64,000 nt of DNA from Kumtagia sp963829135 (GTDB taxonomy: Bacteria > Pseudomonadota > Alphaproteobacteria > Rhizobiales > Rhizobiaceae), in the NCBI GenBank assembly GCA_963829135.1, contig CAWHHO010000008.1:372001-436000 (forward strand). Direction: 5' to 3'. Under the pieces are notes generated by a model. It worked only from the letters and a program-made list of their open reading frames with translations, made no database searches and was not told where the DNA came from. Below, piece after piece: positions 44,487-51,884 of the stretch. Position numbers and translations under genes: made by a program. Each line of letters starts with the position of its first letter. The stretch's first letter is position 1.

Positions 44487-45645
44487 ATGTCCGCCTTCCG
44501 ACCGCTCGTCTTCTCGGGCGTCCAGCCCACCGGAAACCTCCATCTCGGCAACTATCTCGGCGCCATCAAGCGCTTCGTTCAGCTGCAGGACAGCCACAAT
44601 TGCATCTATTGCGTTGTCGACCTTCATTCGCTGACGGCCCAGCTCGTTCACGACGATCTGAAGGACCAGACGCGCTCGATCACAGCCGCGTTCCTCGCTT
44701 CGGGCATCGATCCCAGGAAGCACATCGTCTTCAACCAGTCGCAGGTATTGGAGCACGCCGAACTCGCCTGGATTTTCAACTGCGTCGCGCGTATCGGCTG
44801 GATGAACCGCATGACGCAGTTCAAGGACAAGGCCGGCAAGGATCGCGAGAATGCCTCGCTCGGCCTGCTTGCCTATCCGAGCCTGATGGCGGCCGACATC
44901 CTGCTTTATCGCGCCACGCACGTACCGGTAGGTGACGATCAGAAGCAGCATCTCGAGCTGACGCGCGACATCGCCCAGAAGTTCAACAACGATTTCTCGG
45001 AACGCATTGCCGGCTCTGGGTGTCGGCGTTGAAATGATGGTCGGCGACGAAACCGTGAACGGGTTCTTCCCGCTCACCGAACCGTTGATCGAGGGGCCCG
45101 CGCCACGGGTCATGTCGCTGCGCGACGGCTCGAAGAAGATGTCCAAGTCGGACGCGTCGGACCTTTCGCGCATCAACCTGACCGACGATACGGAAGCGAT
45201 TGCAAGGAAGATCCGCAAGGCCAAGACCGATCCGGACGGGCTGCCAAGCGAGATCGATGGCCTCAAGGCCCGTCCCGAAGCGGATAATCTCGTTACGATC
45301 TACGCGGCGCTCTCGGAAACATCGAAGGAGCAGGTGCTGTCAGAGTTTGGCGGGCGGCAGTTCTCTGAGTTCAAGCCGGCGCTTGCCGATCTCGCAGTGG
45401 CAAAGCTGGCGCCGATCGCCAGTGAAATGCGCCGTATCCAGGCTGATCATGCGTATGTCGACGATGTGCTGCGTGACGGCAGCCAGCGCGCCGGGGCGCT
45501 CGCGCAGGCCACGATGAAGACCGTGCGCGACATTGTCGGCCTGCTCGGCGGCGTCAAGCGCGGCTTGAGCAAGCTGCGCTCGCTTGCTCCATTTGCCCTG
45601 CAGTGGCAGATTGCGTCGGTTGCCGGGAGCATTCGAGGGGGGTAG
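44487..45645 (+). CDS. trpS: Tryptophanyl-tRNA synthetase, with an apparent single-base frameshift
   Basis: Class I aminoacyl-tRNA synthetase. The N-terminal part has the HIGH-like motif PTGNLHLGNYLGA and the C-terminal part has the KMSKS motif (SKKMSKSD), but they lie in different frames. Deleting one base, the T at about 45014 in GCCGGCTCTGG, joins SERIAG to LGVGVEMMVGDE. The merged protein is about 385 residues, roughly 30 longer than usual. The extra tail after DIVGLLGG reads through a hairpin (45567-45574 with 45582-45589) and suggests a second lost stop. As an essential gene it is unlikely to be truly broken. Confidence 0.92.
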
Positions 45646-45648
45646 CGC

Positions 45649-46141
45649 GTGGTTTCCAGACGTCTTAGCCGGGAGGTCGGCCATCGCCGGAAATTCCTGG
45701 CGGTCATCGATGACACGCCGGAATGCGAGCGCGCCGTGGCGTATGCCTCGATGCGGGCGCAAATCCACCACGGGCGTCGTAGTGCTGCTCTATGTCATCG
45801 AGCCGGGCGACTTCCAGCACTGGCTCGGCGTCGAGAAGATCATGCGGGACGAGGCGCTATCCACGGCACATGCCGCGCTTGACGTGCACGCAACCAAGGT
45901 CAGGGCGACCCTCGGCATCGAGCCCGAACTGGTGATCCGGGAGGGCAAGCCCACCGAGCAGATCCACCAGCTGATCGAGGAAGATCAGGACATCGCGATC
46001 CTCGTTCTGGCCGCGGGCGCGGCCAAGGAGGGGCCCGGGCCGCTTGTCGCCTCCATAGCGGGCAAAGCGGCCGCTTTCCCGATTCCGGTCACGGTCGTGC
46101 CGCAGAATTTGTCGGACGAGGAGATCGCCAGTCTGGCGTGA
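45649..46141 (+). CDS. Universal stress protein (UspA family), with an apparent single-base frameshift
   Basis: A single-domain UspA-like protein of about 163 residues starting at GTG 45649. The N-terminal strand RRKFLAVIDDTPECERAVAYA is in one frame. The rest (from TTGVVVLLYVIEPG through ILVLAAGAAKEGPGPLVASI to PIPVTVVP) is in another. Removing one base near 45760 (GGCGCAAATCC) joins them. The conserved order trpS-uspA-Nfu in Rhizobiales supports this reading. The protein probably binds ATP or another nucleotide; its role is unknown. Confidence 0.88.
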
Positions 46142-46149
46142 TGGAGATG

Positions 46150-46345
46150 TCGGTCGTGGTTGGTTCGTTGTTTATCGTTCGTCGTCGGTCGTCGGTCGTC
46201 GGTCGAGAATTGGGAATTGAGAAGTGAGAACGGGATGAACCTTTGGGATCAGCGGAAACCCGCGCGGCGTTTCGTAAATCCGAACAATCAACAACCGACG
46301 AAGGACGACCCACGAACTACGAACTGCAAACTATGAACTGCGACC
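46150..46345. repeat. Degenerate inverted intergenic repeat (GTTCGT / TCGTCGG motifs)
   Basis: After the uspA stop, GGTTGGTTCGTTG and a short tandem run of TCGTCGG (about 46179-46203) are mirrored on the far side by CAACAACCGACGAAGG and GACCCACGAACTACGAACTG, ending in CGACCGACG near 46350. The two sides could fold together. Loose GTTCGTAGTTCG-type repeats like this occur between genes in Mesorhizobium and relatives. No coding signal is present. Confidence 0.55.
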
Positions 46346-46392
46346 GACGCACTCCGCTCTTTCCGGCTTGAACCCGGCTCCGAATGAGCCTA

Positions 46393-46409
46393 TTTAGAAT
46401 TATTCCAAA
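46393..46409 (+). promoter_or_regulatory. Iron control element (probable Irr-binding site)
   Basis: TTTAGAATTATTCCAAA matches the ICE consensus TTTAGAA-N3-TTCTAAA bound by the heme-responsive regulator Irr in Rhizobiales, with one mismatch in the right half. It ends 22 bp upstream of the ATG of the NifU/Nfu Fe-S gene, a position suited to repression when iron is scarce. The composition is strikingly AT-rich compared with its surroundings. Confidence 0.82.
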
Positions 46410-46431
46410 GAACCTGCGCGGAGATGCGGCG

Positions 46432-47007
46432 ATGTTCATACAGACCGAAGCGACACCCAATCCCGCCACGCTGAAATTCCTGCCCGGCCGCGAAGTCTTG
46501 ACTGAAGGCACTGCCGACTTCCGGGATGCTGCCTCCGCGCGCGACGCTTCACCGCTAGCCGGCCGTCTCTTCGATATTCCGGGCGTTACCGGCGTGTTCT
46601 TCGGCTATGATTTCGTCACCGTCACCAAGGACGGCCCGGATTGGCAGCACCTGAAGCCGGCGATCCTCGGCGCGATCATGGAGCAGTTCATGTCCGGCGC
46701 GCCGGTTATGAGCCGCGCCGCCCAGGCGAGCCAGGCAGCTGACGATGCCGGCGACGAGTTCTACGACAAGGCCGACGAAGAGATCGTAACCACCATCAAG
46801 GAATTGCTGGAGACGCGCGTTCGCCCGGCTGTTGCGCAGGATGGCGGCGACATTACCTTCCGCGGCTTCGAGAACGGCACCGTGTTTCTGAACATGAAGG
46901 GCGCTTGTGCCGGCTGCCCGTCTTCCACCGCCACGCTCAAGCACGGCATCCAGAACCTGCTTAAGCATTTCGTCCCGGAAGTTCAGCAGGTCGAACAGGT
47001 GGTCTGA
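46432..47007 (+). CDS. NifU/Nfu-type iron-sulfur cluster carrier
   Basis: A 191-residue Fe-S scaffold or carrier. The N-terminal Nfu_N domain starts MFIQTEATPNPATLKFLPG, and the C-terminal NifU-like domain holds the cluster-binding CAGC (Cys159, Cys162) in MKGACAGCPSSTATLK. It resembles mitochondrial NFU1 and delivers [4Fe-4S] clusters to client enzymes; the closely spaced QueG gene product is one possible client. The start at 46432 follows GGAG; an upstream start at 46384 would place the Irr box inside the gene. Confidence 0.93.
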   Translation: MFIQTEATPNPATLKFLPGREVLTEGTADFRDAASARDASPLAGRLFDIPGVTGVFFGYDFVTVTKDGPDWQHLKPAILGAIMEQFMSGAPVMSRAAQASQAADDAGDEFYDKADEEIVTTIKELLETRVRPAVAQDGGDITFRGFENGTVFLNMKGACAGCPSSTATLKHGIQNLLKHFVPEVQQVEQVV

Positions 47008-47037
47008 GGCTGCAACGCCTCTACCCTGAAAATCAAA

Positions 47038-47063
47038 AAACCGGGCTTAGGGCCCGGTTTTCT
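47038..47063. terminator. Bidirectional intrinsic terminator
   Basis: AAACCGGGC (47038-47046), a five-base loop and GCCCGGTTT (47052-47060) form a GC-rich hairpin flanked by A-run on one side and T-run on the other. It lies between the convergent Nfu and L,D-transpeptidase genes and can end transcription from both. Confidence 0.88.
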
Positions 47064-47100
47064 GCTTGGGACGTCAGTTGTTGCCTAGACGGTCCGCTTG

Positions 47101-47721
47101 CTATTTCACGATGACTTTCGCGCCGACTTCTGCGCGGTTGTAAAGATCAACGACGTCCTGGTTGAGCATACGTACGCAGCCCGATGACATCGCCTTACCG
47201 ATCGACCACCACTCCGGCGTGCCATGCAGGCGGTAACCAGTGTCGCCGCTCTTGTTGAAGAGATACAAGGCGCGCGCGCCCAGAGCATTTTGCGGGCCGC
47301 CCGGCATACCGCCCGACCATTTCGCAAGCTCGGGCTTGCGCCGTATCATCTCCGACGGCGGAGTCCATACGGGCCATTCGCGCTTGGCGCCGACACGGGC
47401 CGTGCCGTGCCACTCGAAGCCTTCGCGTCCGACACCGATACCGTAGCGCATCGCACGGCCTTCGGGCATGACATAATAGAGGAATTTCGCGCCGGTATCG
47501 ACGACAATGGTACCTGGAGCTTCCTGCGTGTCGAAACGGACCACCTGACGGTGATACTGGCGCGGTACCTTGTAGATCGGGATCGACGGCATACGATAGC
47601 CGGCGTCCGTGCGCGCTCCGTAATCTGAACTGAACACCTTGAAGCCGCCAATCGAGCTGCAGCCCGAAAGTGCTGTCGCCAGCACCAGGCCCGCTGCGAT
47701 GGTGAGTTTCCTAAGGCGCAT
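47101..47721 (-). CDS. L,D-transpeptidase (YkuD/ErfK) lipoprotein
   Basis: A 206-residue envelope enzyme with lipobox LSGC (Cys21). The YkuD active site is HGTPEWWSIGKAMSSGCVRM, with catalytic His166 and Cys182. Such enzymes make 3-3 peptidoglycan cross-links or attach outer-membrane proteins to the wall. Rhizobiales rely heavily on L,D-cross-linking for polar growth. The region WTPPSEMIRRKPEL before the active site is family-typical. The gene ends near a bidirectional terminator shared with the Nfu gene. Confidence 0.94.
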   Translation of the reverse strand: MRLRKLTIAAGLVLATALSGCSSIGGFKVFSSDYGARTDAGYRMPSIPIYKVPRQYHRQVVRFDTQEAPGTIVVDTGAKFLYYVMPEGRAMRYGIGVGREGFEWHGTARVGAKREWPVWTPPSEMIRRKPELAKWSGGMPGGPQNALGARALYLFNKSGDTGYRLHGTPEWWSIGKAMSSGCVRMLNQDVVDLYNRAEVGAKVIVK

Positions 47722-47986
47722 GAGATAATCCGAGTTCGATTGCTCGGCCCGATTCGGACCGGTTTTGCAGGTTTACAATAAGGGACGTTTGCGCGCCGCT
47801 GCCAAGCGGGCAAAAGCCCATACGCGAAGGTAAGTCTCCCGCTATTGTATTTTCGCAACAATCATTCACGCATTTGCGAAGAATAGGTTATGTTACGTGA
47901 AGAAACATTCCGTTATCTTTTGAGGCCCGGCAAGTCGAGACCGAACGGATGGCGCCAGCCACTCTAAAGCGCCGCGGAAAAATCGC
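47722..47986. other. Intergenic region between ldt and mmcB
   Basis: The stretch holds the promoter of the L,D-transpeptidase gene and, at its end, that of mmcB. No gene is supported; an in-frame extension of mmcB from 47949 lacks a ribosome-binding site and would run through the SOS promoter. I see no further structured element. Confidence 0.4.
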
Positions 47987-48014
47987 TTGCACCTCCGTTC
48001 TGGTTTTGTACTAT
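47987..48014 (+). promoter_or_regulatory. mmcB promoter with overlapping LexA-type box
   Basis: A promoter with TTGCAC (47987-47992), 16-bp spacer and TACTAT (48009-48014) contains GTTCTGGTTTTGTAC at 47997-48011. This matches the alphaproteobacterial SOS box GTTC-N7-GTTC with one mismatch. The box covers the spacer and the -10 element, so LexA would block RNA polymerase directly. The predicted transcription start falls on or next to the ATG at 48021. Confidence 0.72.
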
Positions 48015-48020
48015 CCCCTG

Positions 48021-48521
48021 ATGCCGATCGTTTCACCCCTCATAGCGAACCCTTTGAACGATGGTCGCCAGTCCGAGCGCGCCATGATCGTCCGGCGCGG
48101 GGTGCAACGGCTACTAATGCATATGGGCGCGCATGTCCTGCCGGAATTGTCGCTTCCTACCGGCCGCCGCGCCGATCTGGTGGCGCTGACGCGGCATGGC
48201 GACATCTGGATTATCGAGGTCAAATCGTCCATCGAGGATTTTCGCGTCGACCGCAAATGGCCGCAATACCGGTTGCATTCCGATCGATTCTTTTTCGCGA
48301 CGCATCCGGAGGTACCCGCCTCGATATTCCCGGAGGACTGCGGTTTCATCCTCTCCGACGGGTACGGCGCGGAGATCCTGCGCGAGGCGCCTGAACACCG
48401 TATCGCCGGGGCTACCCGCAAGGCGCTGATGTTGCGCATCGCTCGGGCGGGTGCTGCGCGTCTGCTTGCCGCGGAACTTGCCGGCGTCTCGGTGCCGGCC
48501 CTGCATGGCGAGAGCGACTAG
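48021..48521 (+). CDS. mmcB: MmcB family DNA repair protein
   Basis: A 166-residue protein of the family founded by Caulobacter MmcB, an SOS-regulated factor for mitomycin C resistance. It has a PD-(D/E)XK nuclease-like core: the acidic strand GRRADLVALT and then IIEVKSSIEDFRVDRKW supply Asp and Glu-x-Lys. The start at 48021 (MPIVSPLI) fits the family; the frame open from 47949 includes the promoter. A LexA-type box in the promoter agrees with damage-inducible control. It is followed by recR, 102 bp downstream. Confidence 0.88.
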   Translation: MPIVSPLIANPLNDGRQSERAMIVRRGVQRLLMHMGAHVLPELSLPTGRRADLVALTRHGDIWIIEVKSSIEDFRVDRKWPQYRLHSDRFFFATHPEVPASIFPEDCGFILSDGYGAEILREAPEHRIAGATRKALMLRIARAGAARLLAAELAGVSVPALHGESD

Positions 48522-48563
48522 CTCCTGACTTTAACGCCCACGCCGGCTTTGCACTTTGTTTGC

Positions 48564-48609
48564 CACATGCCGTAACCCGAAACCGCTACACACTTTCGAG
48601 CGACATGCT
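48564..48609. repeat. Rhizobial palindromic element upstream of recR
   Basis: CACATGCCG at one end and CGACATGCTG at the other bracket the hairpin CGAAA-CCGCTACACAC-TTTCG. The same plan (ATGC arms around AAA-CCGCTGCGCAC-TTT) occurs in the 76-bp tandem array at 59675-59959, read on the opposite strand. These are two sites of one repeat family within the window, resembling rhizobial intergenic mosaic-type elements. It ends 15 bp before the recR ATG. Confidence 0.7.
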
Positions 48610-48623
48610 GTAAATCCTTCCCC

Positions 48624-49229
48624 ATGTCGAAGCGAATCGCCGGTCCCGAGATTGAGCGCCTGATCCAGCTGTTGGCCAAGGTGCCGGGCCTCGGGCCCCG
48701 CTCCGCGCGCCGCGCCGCGCTGCACATGATCAAGAAGAAGGACCAGTTGATGGCGCCGCTGGCTGGCGCGATGACGGAGGCCGTGGAGAAGGTGCGCATC
48801 TGTGCCAACTGCGGCAATGTCGACACGATCGACCCCTGCTCGATCTGCGCCGATCCGCGTCGCGACCGCACAACGATCGTCGTCGTGGAGGATGTCTCCG
48901 ATCTGTGGGCGCTGGAGCGGGCGACCGCGCTGAATGCTTGCTACCATGTGCTTGGTGGTACACTGTCGCCCCTCGATGGCGTAGGCCCGGACCAGCTCAA
49001 TATCAGGGGACTGGTCGATCGCGTTTCGCAGGGCGGGGTTTCGGAGATCATCCTTGCGGTGAACGCCACCGTCGACGGCCAGACAACCGCGCATTATCTT
49101 ACCGACCAGCTTTCCGCTTTCGGCGTCAAGGTCACCCGCCTCGCGCACGGCGTGCCGGTGGGCGGCGAACTGGACTATCTCGACGAGGGCACGCTCGCTG
49201 CCGCGCTCAAGTCGCGAACGGTATTTTGA
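48624..49229 (+). CDS. recR: Recombination mediator protein RecR
   Basis: A 201-residue RecFOR-pathway protein that helps load RecA on gapped DNA. It has the N-terminal helix-hairpin-helix (LAKVPGLGPRSARRAALH), the zinc finger CANCGNVDTIDPCSICAD and a Toprim domain (VVEDVSDLWALE and GVSEIILAVNAT). In most relatives recR follows dnaX-ybaB, but here it is 12 kb away beside mmcB, giving a small DNA-repair pair. Its stop overlaps the start of the lytic transglycosylase gene by one base. Confidence 0.97.
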   Translation: MSKRIAGPEIERLIQLLAKVPGLGPRSARRAALHMIKKKDQLMAPLAGAMTEAVEKVRICANCGNVDTIDPCSICADPRRDRTTIVVVEDVSDLWALERATALNACYHVLGGTLSPLDGVGPDQLNIRGLVDRVSQGGVSEIILAVNATVDGQTTAHYLTDQLSAFGVKVTRLAHGVPVGGELDYLDEGTLAAALKSRTVF

Positions 49230-50506
49230 TGCAAACGTGGGCGAACAAGCGAATATCCCGAATGATTTCAGCTCCGCCTTTCATTGCGATCTTAATCGCA
49301 TTCTTCGCGTTGCTTGTTCCTACCGCGTCCGCTTCCGCCGCAACTCTCGACCACCAGTTCCGGGCCTGGCTCGAAAACGAGCTGTGGCCCGATGCCAAAG
49401 CGAAGGGCGTGTCGAAGCAGACCTTCGACGCGGCTTTTGAGGGCGTAACACCGAACCTGAAGCTGCCCGATCTCGTAACGCCCGGGGAAAAGCCGAAAAC
49501 GCCCAAGAGGCAGCATCAAGCCGAGTTCGGCTCACCTGGCAGCTACTTCGCCGAAAAGACCATCGGTGCGGTATCGTCCGGCGGACGGGCGCGTGCTGCG
49601 AAGCTTTCGAAGACGCTGGCCGCCGTCGAGAAGAAATATGGTGTACCGGGCGAAGTGGTGCTGGCGATTTGGGGTCGCGAATCCGGTTTTGGGACCGCAA
49701 AGATACCCTACGATGCTTTCGAGGTGCTTGCCACGAAGGCGTTTATGGCGACCCGCAAGGACATGTTTCGCACGGAAGTTCTGGCTGCCCTGGTGATCGT
49801 CGAAAAAGGTCTCGCCCGCCGCCGCGAAATGAAGTCGTCATGGGCAGGCGCGCTGGGCCAGCCGCAATTCCTGCCGACATCCTTCTTGAAGCACGCCGTC
49901 GATTTCGACGGCGACGGCCATCCCGACATCTGGAATTCGACCCCGGATGTTCTGGCCTCGATCGCCAACTATCTGGTCGACTATGGCTGGGCGAAAGGCC
50001 GCGACTGGGGCTTCGAGGTAACCGTGCCGGAAAGCGTCAGCTGTGCGCTTGAGGGCCCGGATCAGGGCAAGACGATCTCGGAATGGGCGAAGCTCGGCGT
50101 TGCCCGCATTGGCGGCAGGCCGTTCCCTGCGGCTGAGTTGCGTGCGGAGGGATTTCTGCTGATGCCCGCGGGGCGCAATGGTCCCGCCTTCATCGTCACG
50201 CCGAATTTCTACGTGTTGAAGGAATACAATGAGAGCGATCTCTACGCGCTGTTTATCGGCCATGGCGCCGACCGCATCGCCGGCGGCGACCGCACTTTCG
50301 CCGGCAACTGGGCCAAGGTTGGCGGCCTCTACCGCTCGGATGTTGCCGCGTTGCAGAAGGCGCTGGAAGCGAAAGGTTACGATGTCGGTGGCGCCGACGG
50401 CCTTCCGGGTTTCAAGACCCGTCGCTCGATAGGCGACTGGCAGGCAAAGAACGGCCGCGCCGCCACCTGCTTCCCCGACAAGGAGCTGGTCGAGGCGCTT
50501 CGTTGA
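49229..50506 (+). CDS. Lytic murein transglycosylase (MltB/SLT_2 family)
   Basis: A 425-residue periplasmic enzyme with a signal peptide (FIAILIAFFALLVPTASASA) and the SLT_2 domain. The catalytic glutamate is in AIWGRESGFGT, followed by SSWAGALGQPQFLPTSF and the DFDGDGHPDIW calcium-like loop. A C-terminal peptidoglycan-binding domain (VAALQKALEAKGYDVGGADGLPG) completes it. The start at 49229 overlaps the recR stop (TGATG), so translation is coupled to a DNA-repair gene. Confidence 0.95.
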   Translation: MQTWANKRISRMISAPPFIAILIAFFALLVPTASASAATLDHQFRAWLENELWPDAKAKGVSKQTFDAAFEGVTPNLKLPDLVTPGEKPKTPKRQHQAEFGSPGSYFAEKTIGAVSSGGRARAAKLSKTLAAVEKKYGVPGEVVLAIWGRESGFGTAKIPYDAFEVLATKAFMATRKDMFRTEVLAALVIVEKGLARRREMKSSWAGALGQPQFLPTSFLKHAVDFDGDGHPDIWNSTPDVLASIANYLVDYGWAKGRDWGFEVTVPESVSCALEGPDQGKTISEWAKLGVARIGGRPFPAAELRAEGFLLMPAGRNGPAFIVTPNFYVLKEYNESDLYALFIGHGADRIAGGDRTFAGNWAKVGGLYRSDVAALQKALEAKGYDVGGADGLPGFKTRRSIGDWQAKNGRAATCFPDKELVEALR

Positions 50507-50582
50507 TACGGTGACCGTTGCTGGATGCGCCGTATCACGCGCGACAAGGCTGCGCCACTCTGGGCATGAGGCCGGTCAATCG

Positions 50583-50723
50583 CTAATCTGCGGATATCAG
50601 CGGCCAGACGAGCAGGACGAGCCCACCATTCCGCAGTTCGCCGGCGTATAGCCCGCAGTCGTGTTGGACCGCCTGACAGCCCGCGAGCGCGCTCATAGCG
50701 GCGGCGGCAACAAGCAGCATCAT
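50583..50723 (-). CDS. Small lipoprotein, 46 residues
   Basis: Starts at ATG 50723 after AAGGAAAA. The sequence MMLLVAAAAMSALAGC is a classic short lipoprotein signal with lipobox LAGC at Cys16, and the mature part is only about 30 residues, with a second cysteine and a hydrophobic stretch (GGLVLLVWPLI). The frame open from 50822 overlaps the next gene and adds a basic tail. Function unknown; short entericidin-like lipoproteins are similar in size. Confidence 0.6.
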   Translation of the reverse strand: MMLLVAAAAMSALAGCQAVQHDCGLYAGELRNGGLVLLVWPLISAD

Positions 50724-50784
50724 GTTTTCCTTGCAGCATTTGCAGTCTCCTCGTTTCCCGCCGCCCTTTTGCCTTCCGTGTCGC

Positions 50785-51786
50785 TTACGCCGCTTCGGCC
50801 AGTTCCTTGTGGGCTTCGGCAAGAATCTCGAACGAGCGCTTGCGCGCGGTGTGATCGAACGCCTGCGCCGTCACCATCAGTTCGTCCGCGCCGGTGCGGC
50901 GGATGAAGGCGTCGAGGTCCTTCCGCACCGTTTCAGGGGTGCCGACAATCGCACAGGACAATGCCTGCGCCAGCATCGAGCGCGCCATTGGATCGAGCGC
51001 TTCGGCGTAGCCCTCCACCGGCGGCGGAAGCTTTCCAGGTCGGCCGCTCCGCAGATTGACGAAAGCCTGCTGCAGGGAGGAAAACATGAGCTTCGCCTCG
51101 GCGTCGGTGTCCGCGGCAAACACGTTCAGGCCGAGCATCAGATAGGGCTTCGCCAGATGCTCCGAAGGTTCGAAGCGTGAGCGGTAGATCTCGATGGCGT
51201 TTTCCATCTCCGCCGGAGCGAAATGCGATGCGAAGGCATAGGGAAGGCCCAGAATAGCTGCGAGTTGTGCGCCATAGGTCGAGGAGCCGAGTATCCAGAC
51301 CTTGACGTCTTCGCCCTCGCCGGGAACGGCGCGCACGATCTGGTTTTCGGCGGCTGGACGGAAATAGGCCATCAGTTCGATCACATCATTGGGAAAGCCG
51401 TCCGGGCCGGCTTGCAGATTACGCCGCAGCGCCCGCGCAGTCGCCATGTCGGTGCCCGGGGCGCGCCCGAGGCCAAGATCTATGCGGCCAGGAAACAATG
51501 CCGACAGCGTGCCGAACTGCTCGGCGATGATCAGCGGCGCGTGGTTGGGAAGCATTACGCCGCCTGCGCCGACACGGATCGTCCTGGTGCCGGCGGCGAC
51601 ATATCCGATGACGACGGAAGTGGCAGCACTGGCGATGCCCGGCATCGAATGATGTTCAGCCAGCCAATACCGCTTGTAGCCCAGCGCCTCGGCATGGCGG
51701 GCGAGGTCGAGCGAGTTGGCGAGCGACTGCGAGACATTGCTGCCTTCGGGAACCGGAGACAGGTCGAGGACGGACAGCGGGATCAT
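50785..51786 (-). CDS. LLM class flavin-dependent oxidoreductase
   Basis: A 333-residue luciferase-like TIM-barrel enzyme using FMN supplied by a reductase. The family segments are LSVLDLSPVPEGS, RYWLAEHHSMPGIASAA, GGVMLPNHAPLIIAEQFG and ILGSSTYGAQLAA, characteristic of the group that includes E. coli YhbW. The start at 51786 is chosen over 51843 because the extra residues do not match the family. The substrate is unknown; alkanal or small-molecule monooxygenation is typical. Confidence 0.93.
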   Translation of the reverse strand: MIPLSVLDLSPVPEGSNVSQSLANSLDLARHAEALGYKRYWLAEHHSMPGIASAATSVVIGYVAAGTRTIRVGAGGVMLPNHAPLIIAEQFGTLSALFPGRIDLGLGRAPGTDMATARALRRNLQAGPDGFPNDVIELMAYFRPAAENQIVRAVPGEGEDVKVWILGSSTYGAQLAAILGLPYAFASHFAPAEMENAIEIYRSRFEPSEHLAKPYLMLGLNVFAADTDAEAKLMFSSLQQAFVNLRSGRPGKLPPPVEGYAEALDPMARSMLAQALSCAIVGTPETVRKDLDAFIRRTGADELMVTAQAFDHTARKRSFEILAEAHKELAEAA

Positions 51787-51884
51787 GGGCGGCTCCGGAT
51801 TGCGGACAAACCCGGATATAGGAACGGCATGCGCCGGAGGCAAAGGCGCGAGTGGCCTTTGTGTGCATCAGGCCGGTCTCAGTC

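Noticed and set aside
46384..46431. Upstream in-frame start of the Nfu gene
   Set aside because: It would place the Irr box inside the coding region and adds residues without family match; the ATG at 46432 has GGAG upstream and a typical N-terminus.
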